Assembly (NCBI GenBank): GCA_902779085.1
Contig: CACYZY010000003.1
Location: 186,001-250,000, forward strand
DNA from: an uncultured Bacteroidales bacterium
GTDB lineage: Bacteria; Bacteroidota; Bacteroidia; Bacteroidales; Bacteroidaceae
Reading direction: 5' to 3'
Length of the DNA: 64,000 nt
In this document: piece after piece, positions 16,987 through 25,602 of the stretch
Layout: the number at the start of each line of letters is the position of its first letter
How positions within the stretch are numbered: the first letter of the stretch is position 1
The notes under the pieces: generated by a model
What the model saw: only the letters and a program-made list of their open reading frames with translations
Databases searched by the model: none
Told to the model about the DNA's origin: nothing
Program-made: the position numbers and the translations under genes

Positions 16987-18978
16987 ATGAAAGAAGAAGA
17001 GATACGTACCTCACTACCTGACAATGCTTATCGTGAACTTAAGCCAGGCGAGGTATACAACCCTTTAATGGGGCCCGACAAGACTTATCCTGAGGTGAAT
17101 GCATGGTCTGTAATGTGGGGTTTGCTAATGGCAGTGCTATTCTCTGCCGCAGCTGCTTACCTCGGATTGCGTGTAGGACAGGTGTTCGAGGCCGCTATTC
17201 CTATTGCCATTATTGCCGTAGGTATTTCAAGCGCAGCTAAGCGTAAGCATGCATTGGGAGAGAATGTCATTATCCAGTCCATTGGCGCCAGTTCTGGTGT
17301 TATCGTTGCTGGAGCCATTTTCACCCTTCCTGCCTTGTACATCCTGCAAGAGTCATATCCAGAAGACATAACAGTTACTTTCACACAAGTGTTTATCAGT
17401 AGCCTTTTGGGAGGTTTCTTGGGTATTTTGTTTCTTATCCCGTTCAGAAAGTATTTCGTTAGCGAAATGCACGGCAAATATCCTTTTCCTGAAGCTACTG
17501 CTACCACGCAGGTTTTGGTTTCTGGGCAACAGGGAGGTAATCAGGCTAAACCATTGCTACTCGCAGGTATTGTAGGTGGTTTATACGATTTCATTGTCTC
17601 TACTTTTGGTTGGTGGAATGAGAATTTTACCACACGAGTTGTAAGCTTTGGCGAGATGCTGGCTGATAAGGCAAAGCTAGTGTTTAAGGTAAATACTGGA
17701 GCTGCAGTAATGGGTCTGGGCTATATTGTTGGTTTGAAATATGCTTCCATTATTTGTGCCGGCTCTTTGGCAGTATGGTGGATCATTGTTCCAGGCATGT
17801 CTTTGATATGGGGTGACAGTGTTCTGAATCAGTGGAATCCTGCCATCACTACTGCTGTTGGCGATATGTCTCCTGAAGATATCTTTACCAACTATGCCAA
17901 GAGCATTGGTATTGGTGGTATTGCTATGGCAGGTATCATTGGCATCCTCAAGTCATGGGGCATTATTAAAAGTGCTGTAAGTTTGGCAATAAAAGAGATG
18001 GGAGGTAAGGCTGCAGTTGGTGCAGAATCCCAGCGTACGCAACGCGATTTACCTATGAAAGTAGTGGCCATCGGCTCTATCATCACCATCATATTAGTAT
18101 TGCTATTCTTCTACTTTGATGTAATGAAAGGTAATGTACTCTTTACCATTGTGGCATTGCTGCTGGTAACTATCATTGCTTTTCTTTTTACCACAGTTGC
18201 TGCGAATGCCATTGCTATCGTAGGAACTAACCCTGTGTCTGGCATGACACTGATGACGCTGATACTCGCTTCTGTCGTTATGGTGGCTGTTGGGCTGCGT
18301 GGTCCTGAAGGGATGGTAGCTGCCCTTGTAATGGGAGGCGTAGTTTGTACCGCGTTGTCAATGGCTGGAGGTTTCGTTACAGACTTGAAGATTGGTTATT
18401 GGTTAGGCACCACTCCTGCTAAGCAGGAAGCATGGAAGTTTTTGGGAACCATTGTTTCGGCAGCTACTGTAGGTGGTGTTATGATCATCCTTAATAAAGC
18501 ATATGGTTTCACTACAGGACAGTTAGCAGCTCCGCAAGCCAACGCTATGGCAGCTGTTATTGAGCCTTTGATGAGCGGCGTAGGAGCTCCTTGGTTACTT
18601 TACGGCATTGGTGCTTTGTTGGCCATCATTCTCAATTGGTGTAAGATTCCCGCCCTTGCATTTGCGTTGGGTATGTTCATTCCTTTGCAGTTGAATGTGC
18701 CATTGGTAGTAGGTGGAGCTATTAACTGGTATGTCACCACACGTAGTAAAAATGCAGAAGTGAACAAGGCACGAGGCGAGAAAGGTACTTTGTTAGCATC
18801 TGGCTTCATTGCTGGAGGTGCTTTAATGGGTGTAGTGAGTGCTGGCATGCGTTTTGCCGACATCAATCTCACTAACGATGCATGGCTCGCTAATCCATTA
18901 TCTGAAGCAGCATCGTTAGTAGCTTATATCCTACTGATTGTATTCTTCATCAAATATACAATGAAAACTGAAAAATAA
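16987..18978 (+). CDS. OPT-family oligopeptide transporter
   Basis: A 663-aa polytopic inner-membrane protein of the oligopeptide transporter family. The N-terminal hydrophilic lead (MKEEEIRTSLPDNAYREL) precedes about 14-16 hydrophobic segments. Family-like stretches are MWGLLMAVLFSAAAAYLGLR and GENVIIQSIGASSGVIV, and FPEATATTQVL is a good match to the conserved loop. Characterised relatives take up oligopeptides or metal chelates with protons. It sits between a DUF1573 protein and a DUF1460 amidase-like protein, 14 and 7 bases away. This suggests peptide or muropeptide salvage, which is inference. Confidence 0.93.
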   Translation: MKEEEIRTSLPDNAYRELKPGEVYNPLMGPDKTYPEVNAWSVMWGLLMAVLFSAAAAYLGLRVGQVFEAAIPIAIIAVGISSAAKRKHALGENVIIQSIGASSGVIVAGAIFTLPALYILQESYPEDITVTFTQVFISSLLGGFLGILFLIPFRKYFVSEMHGKYPFPEATATTQVLVSGQQGGNQAKPLLLAGIVGGLYDFIVSTFGWWNENFTTRVVSFGEMLADKAKLVFKVNTGAAVMGLGYIVGLKYASIICAGSLAVWWIIVPGMSLIWGDSVLNQWNPAITTAVGDMSPEDIFTNYAKSIGIGGIAMAGIIGILKSWGIIKSAVSLAIKEMGGKAAVGAESQRTQRDLPMKVVAIGSIITIILVLLFFYFDVMKGNVLFTIVALLLVTIIAFLFTTVAANAIAIVGTNPVSGMTLMTLILASVVMVAVGLRGPEGMVAALVMGGVVCTALSMAGGFVTDLKIGYWLGTTPAKQEAWKFLGTIVSAATVGGVMIILNKAYGFTTGQLAAPQANAMAAVIEPLMSGVGAPWLLYGIGALLAIILNWCKIPALAFALGMFIPLQLNVPLVVGGAINWYVTTRSKNAEVNKARGEKGTLLASGFIAGGALMGVVSAGMRFADINLTNDAWLANPLSEAASLVAYILLIVFFIKYTMKTEK

Positions 18979-18985
18979 TAATTAT

Positions 18986-19774
18986 ATGAACTTAAAAAGA
19001 CTTTTATTTAGTGCCGTAGGTGCGGTTTTGTTGTCTGCACAGGCATTTGCTCAGACTTTGAGCAATGAAGTGCTCACTAATGCTGTGTCTTATTTAGATG
19101 TACCATATGTAGCTGGTGTACTTGATCAAAATAATACAGAGGAATTAGTATTGAATACTGACGAACTAGATTGTACCACCTTTGTTGAATATGCCATAGC
19201 TCTGACATTGGCACCTATGAAGGAAAACAACTATAAAGACGAGGAAGTGTTTACGAATTACGTTCAGAAACTGCGTTATCGTGACGGTAAGATTGATGGA
19301 TATGCATCTCGACTTCATTATATGACAGAATGGGCTGAGAATGCAATCAAATCTGGTATTTTGGAAGATGTTACTGCTACTCATAGCCAATATACCACAA
19401 AAGCACAAGCTGGCTATATGACTGCTCATCCTAACCTTTACCGTCAGTTGGCTAACAATGCACAGAATGTGCAACAGATGCGTGCTATCGAGCAGCGAAT
19501 CAATGGAACAGAGGTACACTATATCCCAAAAGCAAACTTGCCTAATGATGGTTACGATTGGATTCACGACGGCGACATCATCATGTTTACTACAAGTGAA
19601 CCAGGTTTAGACATAGCTCACATGGGCTTGGCATTTAAGATAGGTGGAAAACTGACTTTAATGCATGCTTCATCTACTGAGGGCAAGGTAGTTGTTTCAA
19701 AAGTTACCATCAACAAAATGCTGCACGATCATGAAAAATGGACTGGTATCCGCGTGTTGAGAGTGGTGAAATAA
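18986..19774 (+). CDS. DUF1460 amidase-like secreted protein
   Basis: A 262-aa protein with a signal peptide (LLFSAVGAVLLSAQAFAQ). It matches the DUF1460 family, whose fold is related to NlpC/P60 and whose members are thought to act as N-acetylmuramoyl-L-alanine amidases. The likely nucleophile is Cys in DELDCTTFVEYAIAL, and the downstream histidine is in IAHMGLAF. It is the last gene of the DUF1573-OPT operon and is followed by a strong terminator. Cutting peptidoglycan fragments for uptake through OPT is an attractive but untested link. Confidence 0.85.
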   Translation: MNLKRLLFSAVGAVLLSAQAFAQTLSNEVLTNAVSYLDVPYVAGVLDQNNTEELVLNTDELDCTTFVEYAIALTLAPMKENNYKDEEVFTNYVQKLRYRDGKIDGYASRLHYMTEWAENAIKSGILEDVTATHSQYTTKAQAGYMTAHPNLYRQLANNAQNVQQMRAIEQRINGTEVHYIPKANLPNDGYDWIHDGDIIMFTTSEPGLDIAHMGLAFKIGGKLTLMHASSTEGKVVVSKVTINKMLHDHEKWTGIRVLRVVK

Positions 19775-19794
19775 AAAAGTAATATATAATAATG

Positions 19795-19835
19795 ACACTC
19801 CCCTGAGAGCCAATGCTTTCAGGGGAGTGTTTTTA
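19795..19835 (+). terminator. Terminator of the DUF1573-OPT-DUF1460 operon
   Basis: A perfect 12-bp stem (19795-19806 with 19819-19830) is followed by a T-run. It ends right before the stop codon of the convergent dnaB gene. Confidence 0.9.
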
Positions 19836-21374
19836 TTAGAACGGCACATCTCCATCTGGCATAGGAGGTGGAGGTGGCGAATCGTTCCCTATCGGAGTAT
19901 TCATCTTTGACTTGAAAGTTTGTGGTCTATGAACACCTACATTTGCCAGCAGTTCATCATCTAAATTTTGGAAGCGTGTATATTCACCAATAAACCTCAA
20001 ACGGATATCACCTACAGCACCATTTCGATGCTTTGCAATGATGATTTCTGCTTGTCCACGAATATCGTTACCATTCTCATCAGTATATATCTTATAATAC
20101 TCAGGACGGTGAATAAAGCATACCATATCGGCGTCCTGTTCTATAGCACCTGATTCACGCAAGTCACTCAACTGTGGACGACGGCTATTCGGATCATTCT
20201 TTTGGTCAGCACTGCCTCGATTCTCTACACTACGATTTAACTGTGAAAGGGCAATAATAGGTATATTCAGTTCTTTGGCAAGACCTTTCAATGAGCGCGA
20301 AATGGTACTAACCTCTTCTTGTCGATTGCCGTAACTCATACCACTGGCATTCATCAATTGGAGATAGTCAATAAAGATAATCTTTACCTCATGCTCACGT
20401 ACTAGTCTGCGTGCTTTGGTACGCAATTCAAATACTGACAACGACGGAGTGTCATCAATATACAATGGAGCACCCAACAAGTCGTTCAGTTTACGATCAA
20501 GACGTTCCCATTCATGAGGCTGCAATCGTCCGCTCCTAATCTTATCACTTTCAATTTCACAAGTATTGGCAATGAGGCGGTTTACCAACTGCAGGTTACT
20601 CATTTCCAATGAAAAGAAAGCCACAGGATACTTGTAATTAACTGCCATATTCTTTGCCATCGACAATACGAATGCAGTCTTACCCATAGCAGGACGAGCA
20701 GCAATAATCACCAAATCGGAATTCTGCCAACCAGATGTAATTTTGTCCAAATCATGATAACCTGTTTCGAGACCACTCAATCCTGTGGTACGAGAAGCAG
20801 CAGACTGAATCTGTTTATACGCCTCCTCAACAATAGGATTGATTTGTGTATAGTCTTTTTTGAGATTCTGCTGAGAGATTTCAAACAGCTTGCCTTCAGC
20901 CTCCTGCATGAGGTCATCCACATCCTGGGTCTCGTCAAAAGCCTTACTCTGTATGGCATTTGAGTAAGTGATAAGTTCTCTGGCAAGTGCTTTCTGTGCT
21001 ATGATTCTGGCATGAAACTCCACATGGGCAGCAGATGCCACCTTGCTGGTAAGTTGGGTAATGTAGAAAGGTCCACCCACTTCCTCTAGTGTACCCTCTT
21101 TTTCCAACTCGTTCTTTACAGTAAGCAAGTCAATAGGTTGCTGACTGATGGCCAAGTTGGTAATTGCGGTATAAAGCAACTGGTGCCGATGCTCGTAAAA
21201 CGATTGAGGACGCAACAACTCGCTTACTAGTGAATAAGCGTCTTTTTCTATCATTAACGCTCCCAATACCGCTTCCTCTAAATCAGTCGCTTGGGGTGGA
21301 ATCCTTCCATAATCATTGACAGGTTGGGCATTACTTGTACGTTGTCCCCTGCCTCTTCGTGTCTGTTCTGCCAT
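19836..21374 (-). CDS. dnaB: Replicative DNA helicase DnaB
   Basis: A 512-aa hexameric 5'-3' replication-fork helicase. The N-terminal DnaB domain (PPQATDLEEAVLGALMIEKD) is followed by the RecA-like core with Walker A ARPAMGKTAF near residue 230, Walker B IIFIDYLQLM and the conserved tail region DLRESGAIEQDADMV. The glycine/proline-rich C-terminus (GNDSPPPPPMPDGDVPF) is typical of Bacteroidetes DnaB. No intein is present. It is divergent from ispE, each with its own promoter region in the 187-base gap. Confidence 0.97.
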   Translation of the reverse strand: MAEQTRRGRGQRTSNAQPVNDYGRIPPQATDLEEAVLGALMIEKDAYSLVSELLRPQSFYEHRHQLLYTAITNLAISQQPIDLLTVKNELEKEGTLEEVGGPFYITQLTSKVASAAHVEFHARIIAQKALARELITYSNAIQSKAFDETQDVDDLMQEAEGKLFEISQQNLKKDYTQINPIVEEAYKQIQSAASRTTGLSGLETGYHDLDKITSGWQNSDLVIIAARPAMGKTAFVLSMAKNMAVNYKYPVAFFSLEMSNLQLVNRLIANTCEIESDKIRSGRLQPHEWERLDRKLNDLLGAPLYIDDTPSLSVFELRTKARRLVREHEVKIIFIDYLQLMNASGMSYGNRQEEVSTISRSLKGLAKELNIPIIALSQLNRSVENRGSADQKNDPNSRRPQLSDLRESGAIEQDADMVCFIHRPEYYKIYTDENGNDIRGQAEIIIAKHRNGAVGDIRLRFIGEYTRFQNLDDELLANVGVHRPQTFKSKMNTPIGNDSPPPPPMPDGDVPF

Positions 21375-21398
21375 AATTCAATTCCTTTTTTGTGATGA

Positions 21399-21406
21399 CA
21401 AAGGTA
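21399..21406 (-). promoter_or_regulatory. -7 box of dnaB
   Basis: The minus strand reads TACCTTTG, 25 bases before the dnaB start. No clear -33 match. Confidence 0.5.
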
Positions 21407-21561
21407 ATATCTTATTTTGAAATTCCACGTCATTTATGAAGAGAAGTTATCAAGAAGTTATTAACTTTGCGGTTGATAACTAAAAACTATTTCAGACGTG
21501 ATTTTCGCTATTCTATAGCAAACGTGTAAATGTTGTGGTCAATAACTTGAAATAACGAATT

Positions 21562-22434
21562 ATGATAGCCTTTCCGAACTGTAAGATTAATTTAGGATTA
21601 AATATCGTGAACCGTCGTCCCGATGGATATCATGATTTGGAAACTGCATTCTATCCTGTGAAAGGACTATACGATGCCCTAGAAATAACCGCTATTGCAG
21701 ATTCAACCAACAATGGCTATATTTTCAGTGATGGTGATGTATCCACGAATGGATATAGACTTAAGCAATATGGGAACTATATCGAATGTGAACCTGAAAA
21801 GAATTTGGTAGTCAAGGCATATCTTTTGTTAAAGAATCAATTTAACAACCTACCGGCTATAGATATCCACCTCATTAAGCATATCCCTTCTGGAGCAGGT
21901 TTAGGTGGAGGTTCTGCCGATGCAGCCTATATGCTTAAGCTACTCAACGATTTGTTTGTTTTACATCTCTCTTGTAAACAGTTAGAACATTTGGCTTCTC
22001 AATTGGGTGCAGACTGTGCTTTCTTCATTCAGAATCAGCCAACTTTAGCTAGTGGTATTGGTGATGTATTCTCCCCTATTAATTTATCGCTTAAGGGTTA
22101 TCAAATCATCATCGTTAAACCAAATGTGTTTATATCCACGAAGGAGGCTTTTGCTAAGATTCAACCACAACGACCATCTGTGTCTATTAAAGATATATTA
22201 AAAGCCCCCATTCATGAGTGGCGAAATCACTTGGTTAACGACTTCGAGGCAAGCATCTTTCCACAGCATCCTGAGATAGGAACCATTAAACAACAACTAT
22301 ACGAAAAAGGGGCTGAATATGCCTCTATGAGCGGTTCTGGCTCATCTGTTTTCGGCTTATTCAACCCCGATATCAAGCTACCTGAGCTACAGTTAAACAA
22401 AGATTACTTCATTTATAAAGGAGTTTTATTATAA
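21562..22434 (+). CDS. ispE: 4-diphosphocytidyl-2-C-methyl-D-erythritol kinase
   Basis: A 290-aa GHMP kinase that phosphorylates CDP-ME in the non-mevalonate isoprenoid pathway. It starts with the typical FPNCKINLGLNIVNRRPDGYHDL. The ATP-binding GHMP motif is PSGAGLGGGSADAAYML near residues 110-126, and the C-terminal motif is SMSGSGSSVFGLF. Length and ends fit the family. It is a single gene, divergent from dnaB and convergent with pspC. Confidence 0.97.
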   Translation: MIAFPNCKINLGLNIVNRRPDGYHDLETAFYPVKGLYDALEITAIADSTNNGYIFSDGDVSTNGYRLKQYGNYIECEPEKNLVVKAYLLLKNQFNNLPAIDIHLIKHIPSGAGLGGGSADAAYMLKLLNDLFVLHLSCKQLEHLASQLGADCAFFIQNQPTLASGIGDVFSPINLSLKGYQIIIVKPNVFISTKEAFAKIQPQRPSVSIKDILKAPIHEWRNHLVNDFEASIFPQHPEIGTIKQQLYEKGAEYASMSGSGSSVFGLFNPDIKLPELQLNKDYFIYKGVLL

Positions 22435-22469
22435 CAACATCCCAAAAGCTCGTCTCTGCAAGAGATAGA

Positions 22470-23588
22470 TTAAGCAAATACAGCATCTATTTCAGTTGCT
22501 GGTTGCTCTAAAATTGCTTCAGTGTGGAATTTTTGGTAGTAGTTAAATTCATGATCTGCAAAGTTTGCTGCCATAGGAATCAGCGTTGAAATAGCAACAC
22601 CTAACGCAAGTATCCAAACGATAATCAAAGTAACCACTGCTCCAGTTGACATTGACTTTTCTGGTTTGCTCAACAACTTGTGCAACAACATATAAAGTGG
22701 TATTGCAAGCACCAGTATCGTAGCTCCAGCAAAGGTCCACTGTATCCATGCAGGCACGGTTCCTAGCATACTCACAAACTCAGGATCAAGACCTAATCCC
22801 ACAAATGCAGAACCCATACCAAATACGGCAGCCCCCAATGAAATGCCCAAAGCAAACAACACACAAAGCAGTATTGAACCAAATATCAAAGCTAAGAATC
22901 CCAAGAACGAGAAGAAGCAAACCTTAACGGAAGTAGTCAAGCATCCACCTGCCTTGCGTTGGTTTTCAGGATCATTTACAAACTGCTTTGCACGGTTCAC
23001 GCCCTGCATCAGTTCCTCATTAATAGAATTAGGAGTTACTCGCTTACCTTTCATCTGTAAACGCTCTTCCGCAGTCTTTGCTTCTGGAATCAAAGCCCAA
23101 CATACAGCATAGACAACCACCAAAATAGCATGAGAGAAAAATACCAACAGTAAGAAAATGAGTCGAACAATCACAGGGTCATCAATGCCCATATAATGGC
23201 AAAAACCAGAAATAACACCACCCAAAATTTTGTCGTCTGGATCACGGTATAATTTTTTTATACCCTTATTCTCCACTGTTTCTGCATAGCCTCCATCCAT
23301 TACATGCTCCCCTTTTACATCAGCCTCTTCATCCATTTGCTGTGGATCACCAATGCGTTTAATAATATCTTCTACATGTTCTATGGTAATGGCTTCCACG
23401 CCCTGAGCTTTAAGCTCAGCAAAGAGTTCAGCCACACGGCTTTCCACATCGTTGGCAATCTCTTCACCTCCACTACGACGGCTATAATAGCTGCGCATAT
23501 TCTCCAGATACTTTTTCAGTAAGTCGTAAGCATCCTCGTCAATGGCGTAGATAACGCCAAACATGTTAATGTTGATATTCTTTTTCAT
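22470..23588 (-). CDS. PspC-domain membrane protein
   Basis: A 372-aa protein. Residues 1-90 form a soluble alpha-helical part with RRSGGEEIANDVESRVAEL and a heterodisulfide-like helix bundle seen in Bacteroidetes PspC proteins. About 107-175 is the PspC domain (LYRDPDDKILGGVISGFCHY, then DDPVIVRLIFLLLVFF). Three to four further transmembrane segments follow (CFFSFLGFLALIFGSILL; FAGATILVLAIPLYMLL; VVTLIIVWILALGVAI). PspC proteins respond to envelope stress. It follows padR by 19 bases, so the PadR regulator very probably controls it. Confidence 0.88.
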   Translation of the reverse strand: MKKNININMFGVIYAIDEDAYDLLKKYLENMRSYYSRRSGGEEIANDVESRVAELFAELKAQGVEAITIEHVEDIIKRIGDPQQMDEEADVKGEHVMDGGYAETVENKGIKKLYRDPDDKILGGVISGFCHYMGIDDPVIVRLIFLLLVFFSHAILVVVYAVCWALIPEAKTAEERLQMKGKRVTPNSINEELMQGVNRAKQFVNDPENQRKAGGCLTTSVKVCFFSFLGFLALIFGSILLCVLFALGISLGAAVFGMGSAFVGLGLDPEFVSMLGTVPAWIQWTFAGATILVLAIPLYMLLHKLLSKPEKSMSTGAVVTLIIVWILALGVAISTLIPMAANFADHEFNYYQKFHTEAILEQPATEIDAVFA

Positions 23589-23607
23589 ATTAACGATTTA
23601 TTTTCAG

Positions 23608-23961
23608 TTAAACAATCATGAATTTAGGATCTGTTATGTTCGACTTTAACACCTCAACTGTGTGTGTCAGTCCATTCCATGCCTCATCCATCGCTTTCAG
23701 AGCCTCTATGCCCAACTCTGTAAGACAGTAGTACTTTCGTGGCGGTCCTTGCGTCGATTCTCGCCATTCATAGTTCAGCAGTCCATCATTTTTCAACCTG
23801 GTAAGCAAAGGATACAATGTTCCTTCCACAACCAGCAGTTCAGCATCTTTCAGCTGTGAGAGGATATCCGATGCATACGCTGCATCTCTATGCAACAGCA
23901 GCAATACGCAATACTCTAGCATCCCCTTCCTCATCTGTGATTTTGCATTTTCGTTACTCAT
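23608..23961 (-). CDS. PadR-family transcriptional regulator
   Basis: A 117-aa winged-helix regulator. It carries the typical PadR sequence order: MRKGMLEYCVLLLL, ILSQLKDAELLVVEGTLYPLL, LTRLKNDGLLNYEW and GPPRKYYCLTELG. It lacks a long C-terminal dimerisation domain, as in the short PadR-s2 group. It is the first gene of padR-pspC, and palindromes in its promoter suggest autoregulation. Confidence 0.93.
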   Translation of the reverse strand: MSNENAKSQMRKGMLEYCVLLLLHRDAAYASDILSQLKDAELLVVEGTLYPLLTRLKNDGLLNYEWRESTQGPPRKYYCLTELGIEALKAMDEAWNGLTHTVEVLKSNITDPKFMIV

Positions 23962-24025
23962 ATCTATGTTGTTTTATGTAGTGAATACACACCAAACGTT
24001 ATTATATCACTTAACCTTGGTTTTG

Positions 24026-24070
24026 CAAAGATATGAAATAATTTTAGTACCTTGCAATACATAGTACTAT
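24026..24070 (-). promoter_or_regulatory. padR promoter with candidate operator palindromes
   Basis: The minus strand has TTG (24057-24055), 21 bases, then TATCTTTG (24033-24026). TAGTAC lies between the boxes at 24045-24050, and the perfect palindrome ATAGTACTAT lies just upstream at 24061-24070. The repeated GTACTA half-sites make a plausible PadR operator, though they differ from the ATGT-N8-ACAT of classical PadR sites. Confidence 0.5.
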
Positions 24071-24211
24071 AAAAACACTTTGAATTCACAATATTTAACT
24101 ATTGCTCTACGATAACATTATACCCCTATATATAAAAAGGAAACGATTATTTCTTGTAAAGGGGCACCGATTATCTACCAATGCAAGTAAAACACTGTTT
24201 GCCAATAGACA

Positions 24212-24247
24212 TAAAAAAACCAGGCCTTGTTTCTCAACAAAGCCTGG
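24212..24247 (-). terminator. Minus-strand intrinsic terminator downstream of galE
   Basis: An 11-of-12 bp stem (24220-24231 with 24236-24247, loop TCTC) is followed on the minus strand by seven Ts (24219-24213). It lies about 200 bases past the galE stop codon, so it serves galE or a separate small transcript. Confidence 0.85.
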
Positions 24248-24372
24248 CCTACAACACAAACACAAAATAAAACACGACAAAACTACTATTCAATTATCCT
24301 GTCAATGCAATATAATAAATGCATTAGTATGACTTGGTTATATTCGCATACTTTCCTAGCCAATCAGGTAAT
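24212..24372 (-). ncRNA. Candidate small RNA between galE and padR
   Basis: A minus-strand -7 match TACTTTTG (24386-24379) and the strong terminator at 24247-24212 would frame a transcript of about 160 bases without an open frame. No good -33 box is visible, so a long galE 3' untranslated region is an equally good explanation. Confidence 0.25.
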
Positions 24373-24448
24373 ATGCTACAAAAGTAATTATTAGATTTAA
24401 AAATAAAAAATTTTTATCAACTTTTTTTAAGTTTTATGTCAAAAAACA

Positions 24449-25489
24449 TTATTGAATACCCTTTTCTTTCAATTTTACCTGCCAATTCCATGCAGAACGT
24501 AAAGTGTCCTCTATAGTTTCTTGAGCTTTCCAACCTAATACCTCATTAGCTTTCTTGGGATCTGCCCACACTTTGACAATATCCCCTGCCCTACGGCCAG
24601 TTATTCGATAATTTAGTTTTACGCCTGTACTCTTTTCAAAAGCATGAACCAGTTCCAATACAGAGAGTCCCTTACCGGTACCTATATTAAATACCTCCAC
24701 CTTTTCCTGCTGTTTGTGTTGCAAGATACGGTCAATGGCATAGACGTGAGCTTTCGCCAAATCCACAACATTAATATAGTCACGAATACACGAACCGTCA
24801 GGTGTATCATAGTCATCTCCAAACACACTCAATTGTTCACGTATGCCTATAGCAGTCTGTGTGATAAACGGCACCAAGTTCTGTGGCACCCCATTAGGCA
24901 ATTCACCTATCAAGCCACTCGGATGAGCACCAATGGGATTAAAATAGCGCAAAAGAACGGAAGAAATGGGTGAGCCAGACTTCACTGTATCGCGAATAAT
25001 CTGTTCACAAATCTGCTTAGTCTGCCCATATGGAGACTCAGCTTGCTTTAATGGAGCCTCTTCTGTAACAGGCAATATATCAGGCTGTCCATACACAGTA
25101 CAAGAAGAAGAAAATACAATACCCTCAATATTGAACTGGGGCATTAATTCAAGTAGGTTTATTAATGAATTGATGTTGTTCCGATAGTATTTCAACGGTT
25201 TCTCTACCGATTCACCCACCGCCTTGCTAGCAGCAAAATGAATGATGGCTTTAATGCCACGCTGCTTATGTGCTAATAGTCTGAGAGCTGTAGCATCCAA
25301 ACAATCAATGTTATAGAAAGCAGGTCGAATACCTGTAATCTGTTCAATGCTATCCACTACTTCAGCTTTCGAATTAGAAAGATTATCAATAATCACCACC
25401 TCATACCCAGCATTCTGTAATTCTACTACAGTATGTGAACCTATAAACCCGGTTCCACCAGTTACCAAAATCTTTTCTTTCATCTTCAT
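24449..25489 (-). CDS. galE: UDP-glucose 4-epimerase
   Basis: A 346-aa short-chain dehydrogenase/reductase that interconverts UDP-glucose and UDP-galactose. It has the NAD-binding motif TGGTGFIGSHT near the N-terminus, FAASKAVGESVEKPL, SSSCTVYG with the catalytic Ser, and the YxxxK pair in SPYGQTKQICE. The length is normal. A second Met two codons in (25483) is an alternative start. It is transcribed alone, divergent from addA. The product feeds surface polysaccharides and galactose use. Confidence 0.96.
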   Translation of the reverse strand: MKMKEKILVTGGTGFIGSHTVVELQNAGYEVVIIDNLSNSKAEVVDSIEQITGIRPAFYNIDCLDATALRLLAHKQRGIKAIIHFAASKAVGESVEKPLKYYRNNINSLINLLELMPQFNIEGIVFSSSCTVYGQPDILPVTEEAPLKQAESPYGQTKQICEQIIRDTVKSGSPISSVLLRYFNPIGAHPSGLIGELPNGVPQNLVPFITQTAIGIREQLSVFGDDYDTPDGSCIRDYINVVDLAKAHVYAIDRILQHKQQEKVEVFNIGTGKGLSVLELVHAFEKSTGVKLNYRITGRRAGDIVKVWADPKKANEVLGWKAQETIEDTLRSAWNWQVKLKEKGIQ

Positions 25490-25509
25490 AAAGTTTTAAT
25501 ATCGTGATG

Positions 25510-25517
25510 CAAAGATA
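25510..25517 (-). promoter_or_regulatory. -7 box of galE
   Basis: The minus strand reads TATCTTTG 20 bases before the galE start; no good -33 box. Confidence 0.45.
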
Positions 25518-25602
25518 ACATTTATTTTTGGTTTTTCTGCTTTTTTTCTTTATCTTTACCATGCTGTACAAAGCATAACGAACAATAAAGCAAGTATTTT
25601 AC

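Larger units (their letters stand above)
23962..24448. other. 487-base gene-free region between padR and galE
   Basis: I see no coding gene here. From left to right it holds the padR promoter (24026-24070), an AT-rich stretch, a minus-strand terminator hairpin (24212-24247) and, on the minus strand, a -7-like box TACTTTTG (24386-24379). The last two together could delimit a small RNA, listed separately. Confidence 0.6.

Noticed and set aside
24102-24332. Short plus-strand open frame in the padR-galE gap
   Set aside because: It crosses the strong terminator hairpin, is low in complexity and lacks a promoter, so I do not treat it as a gene.
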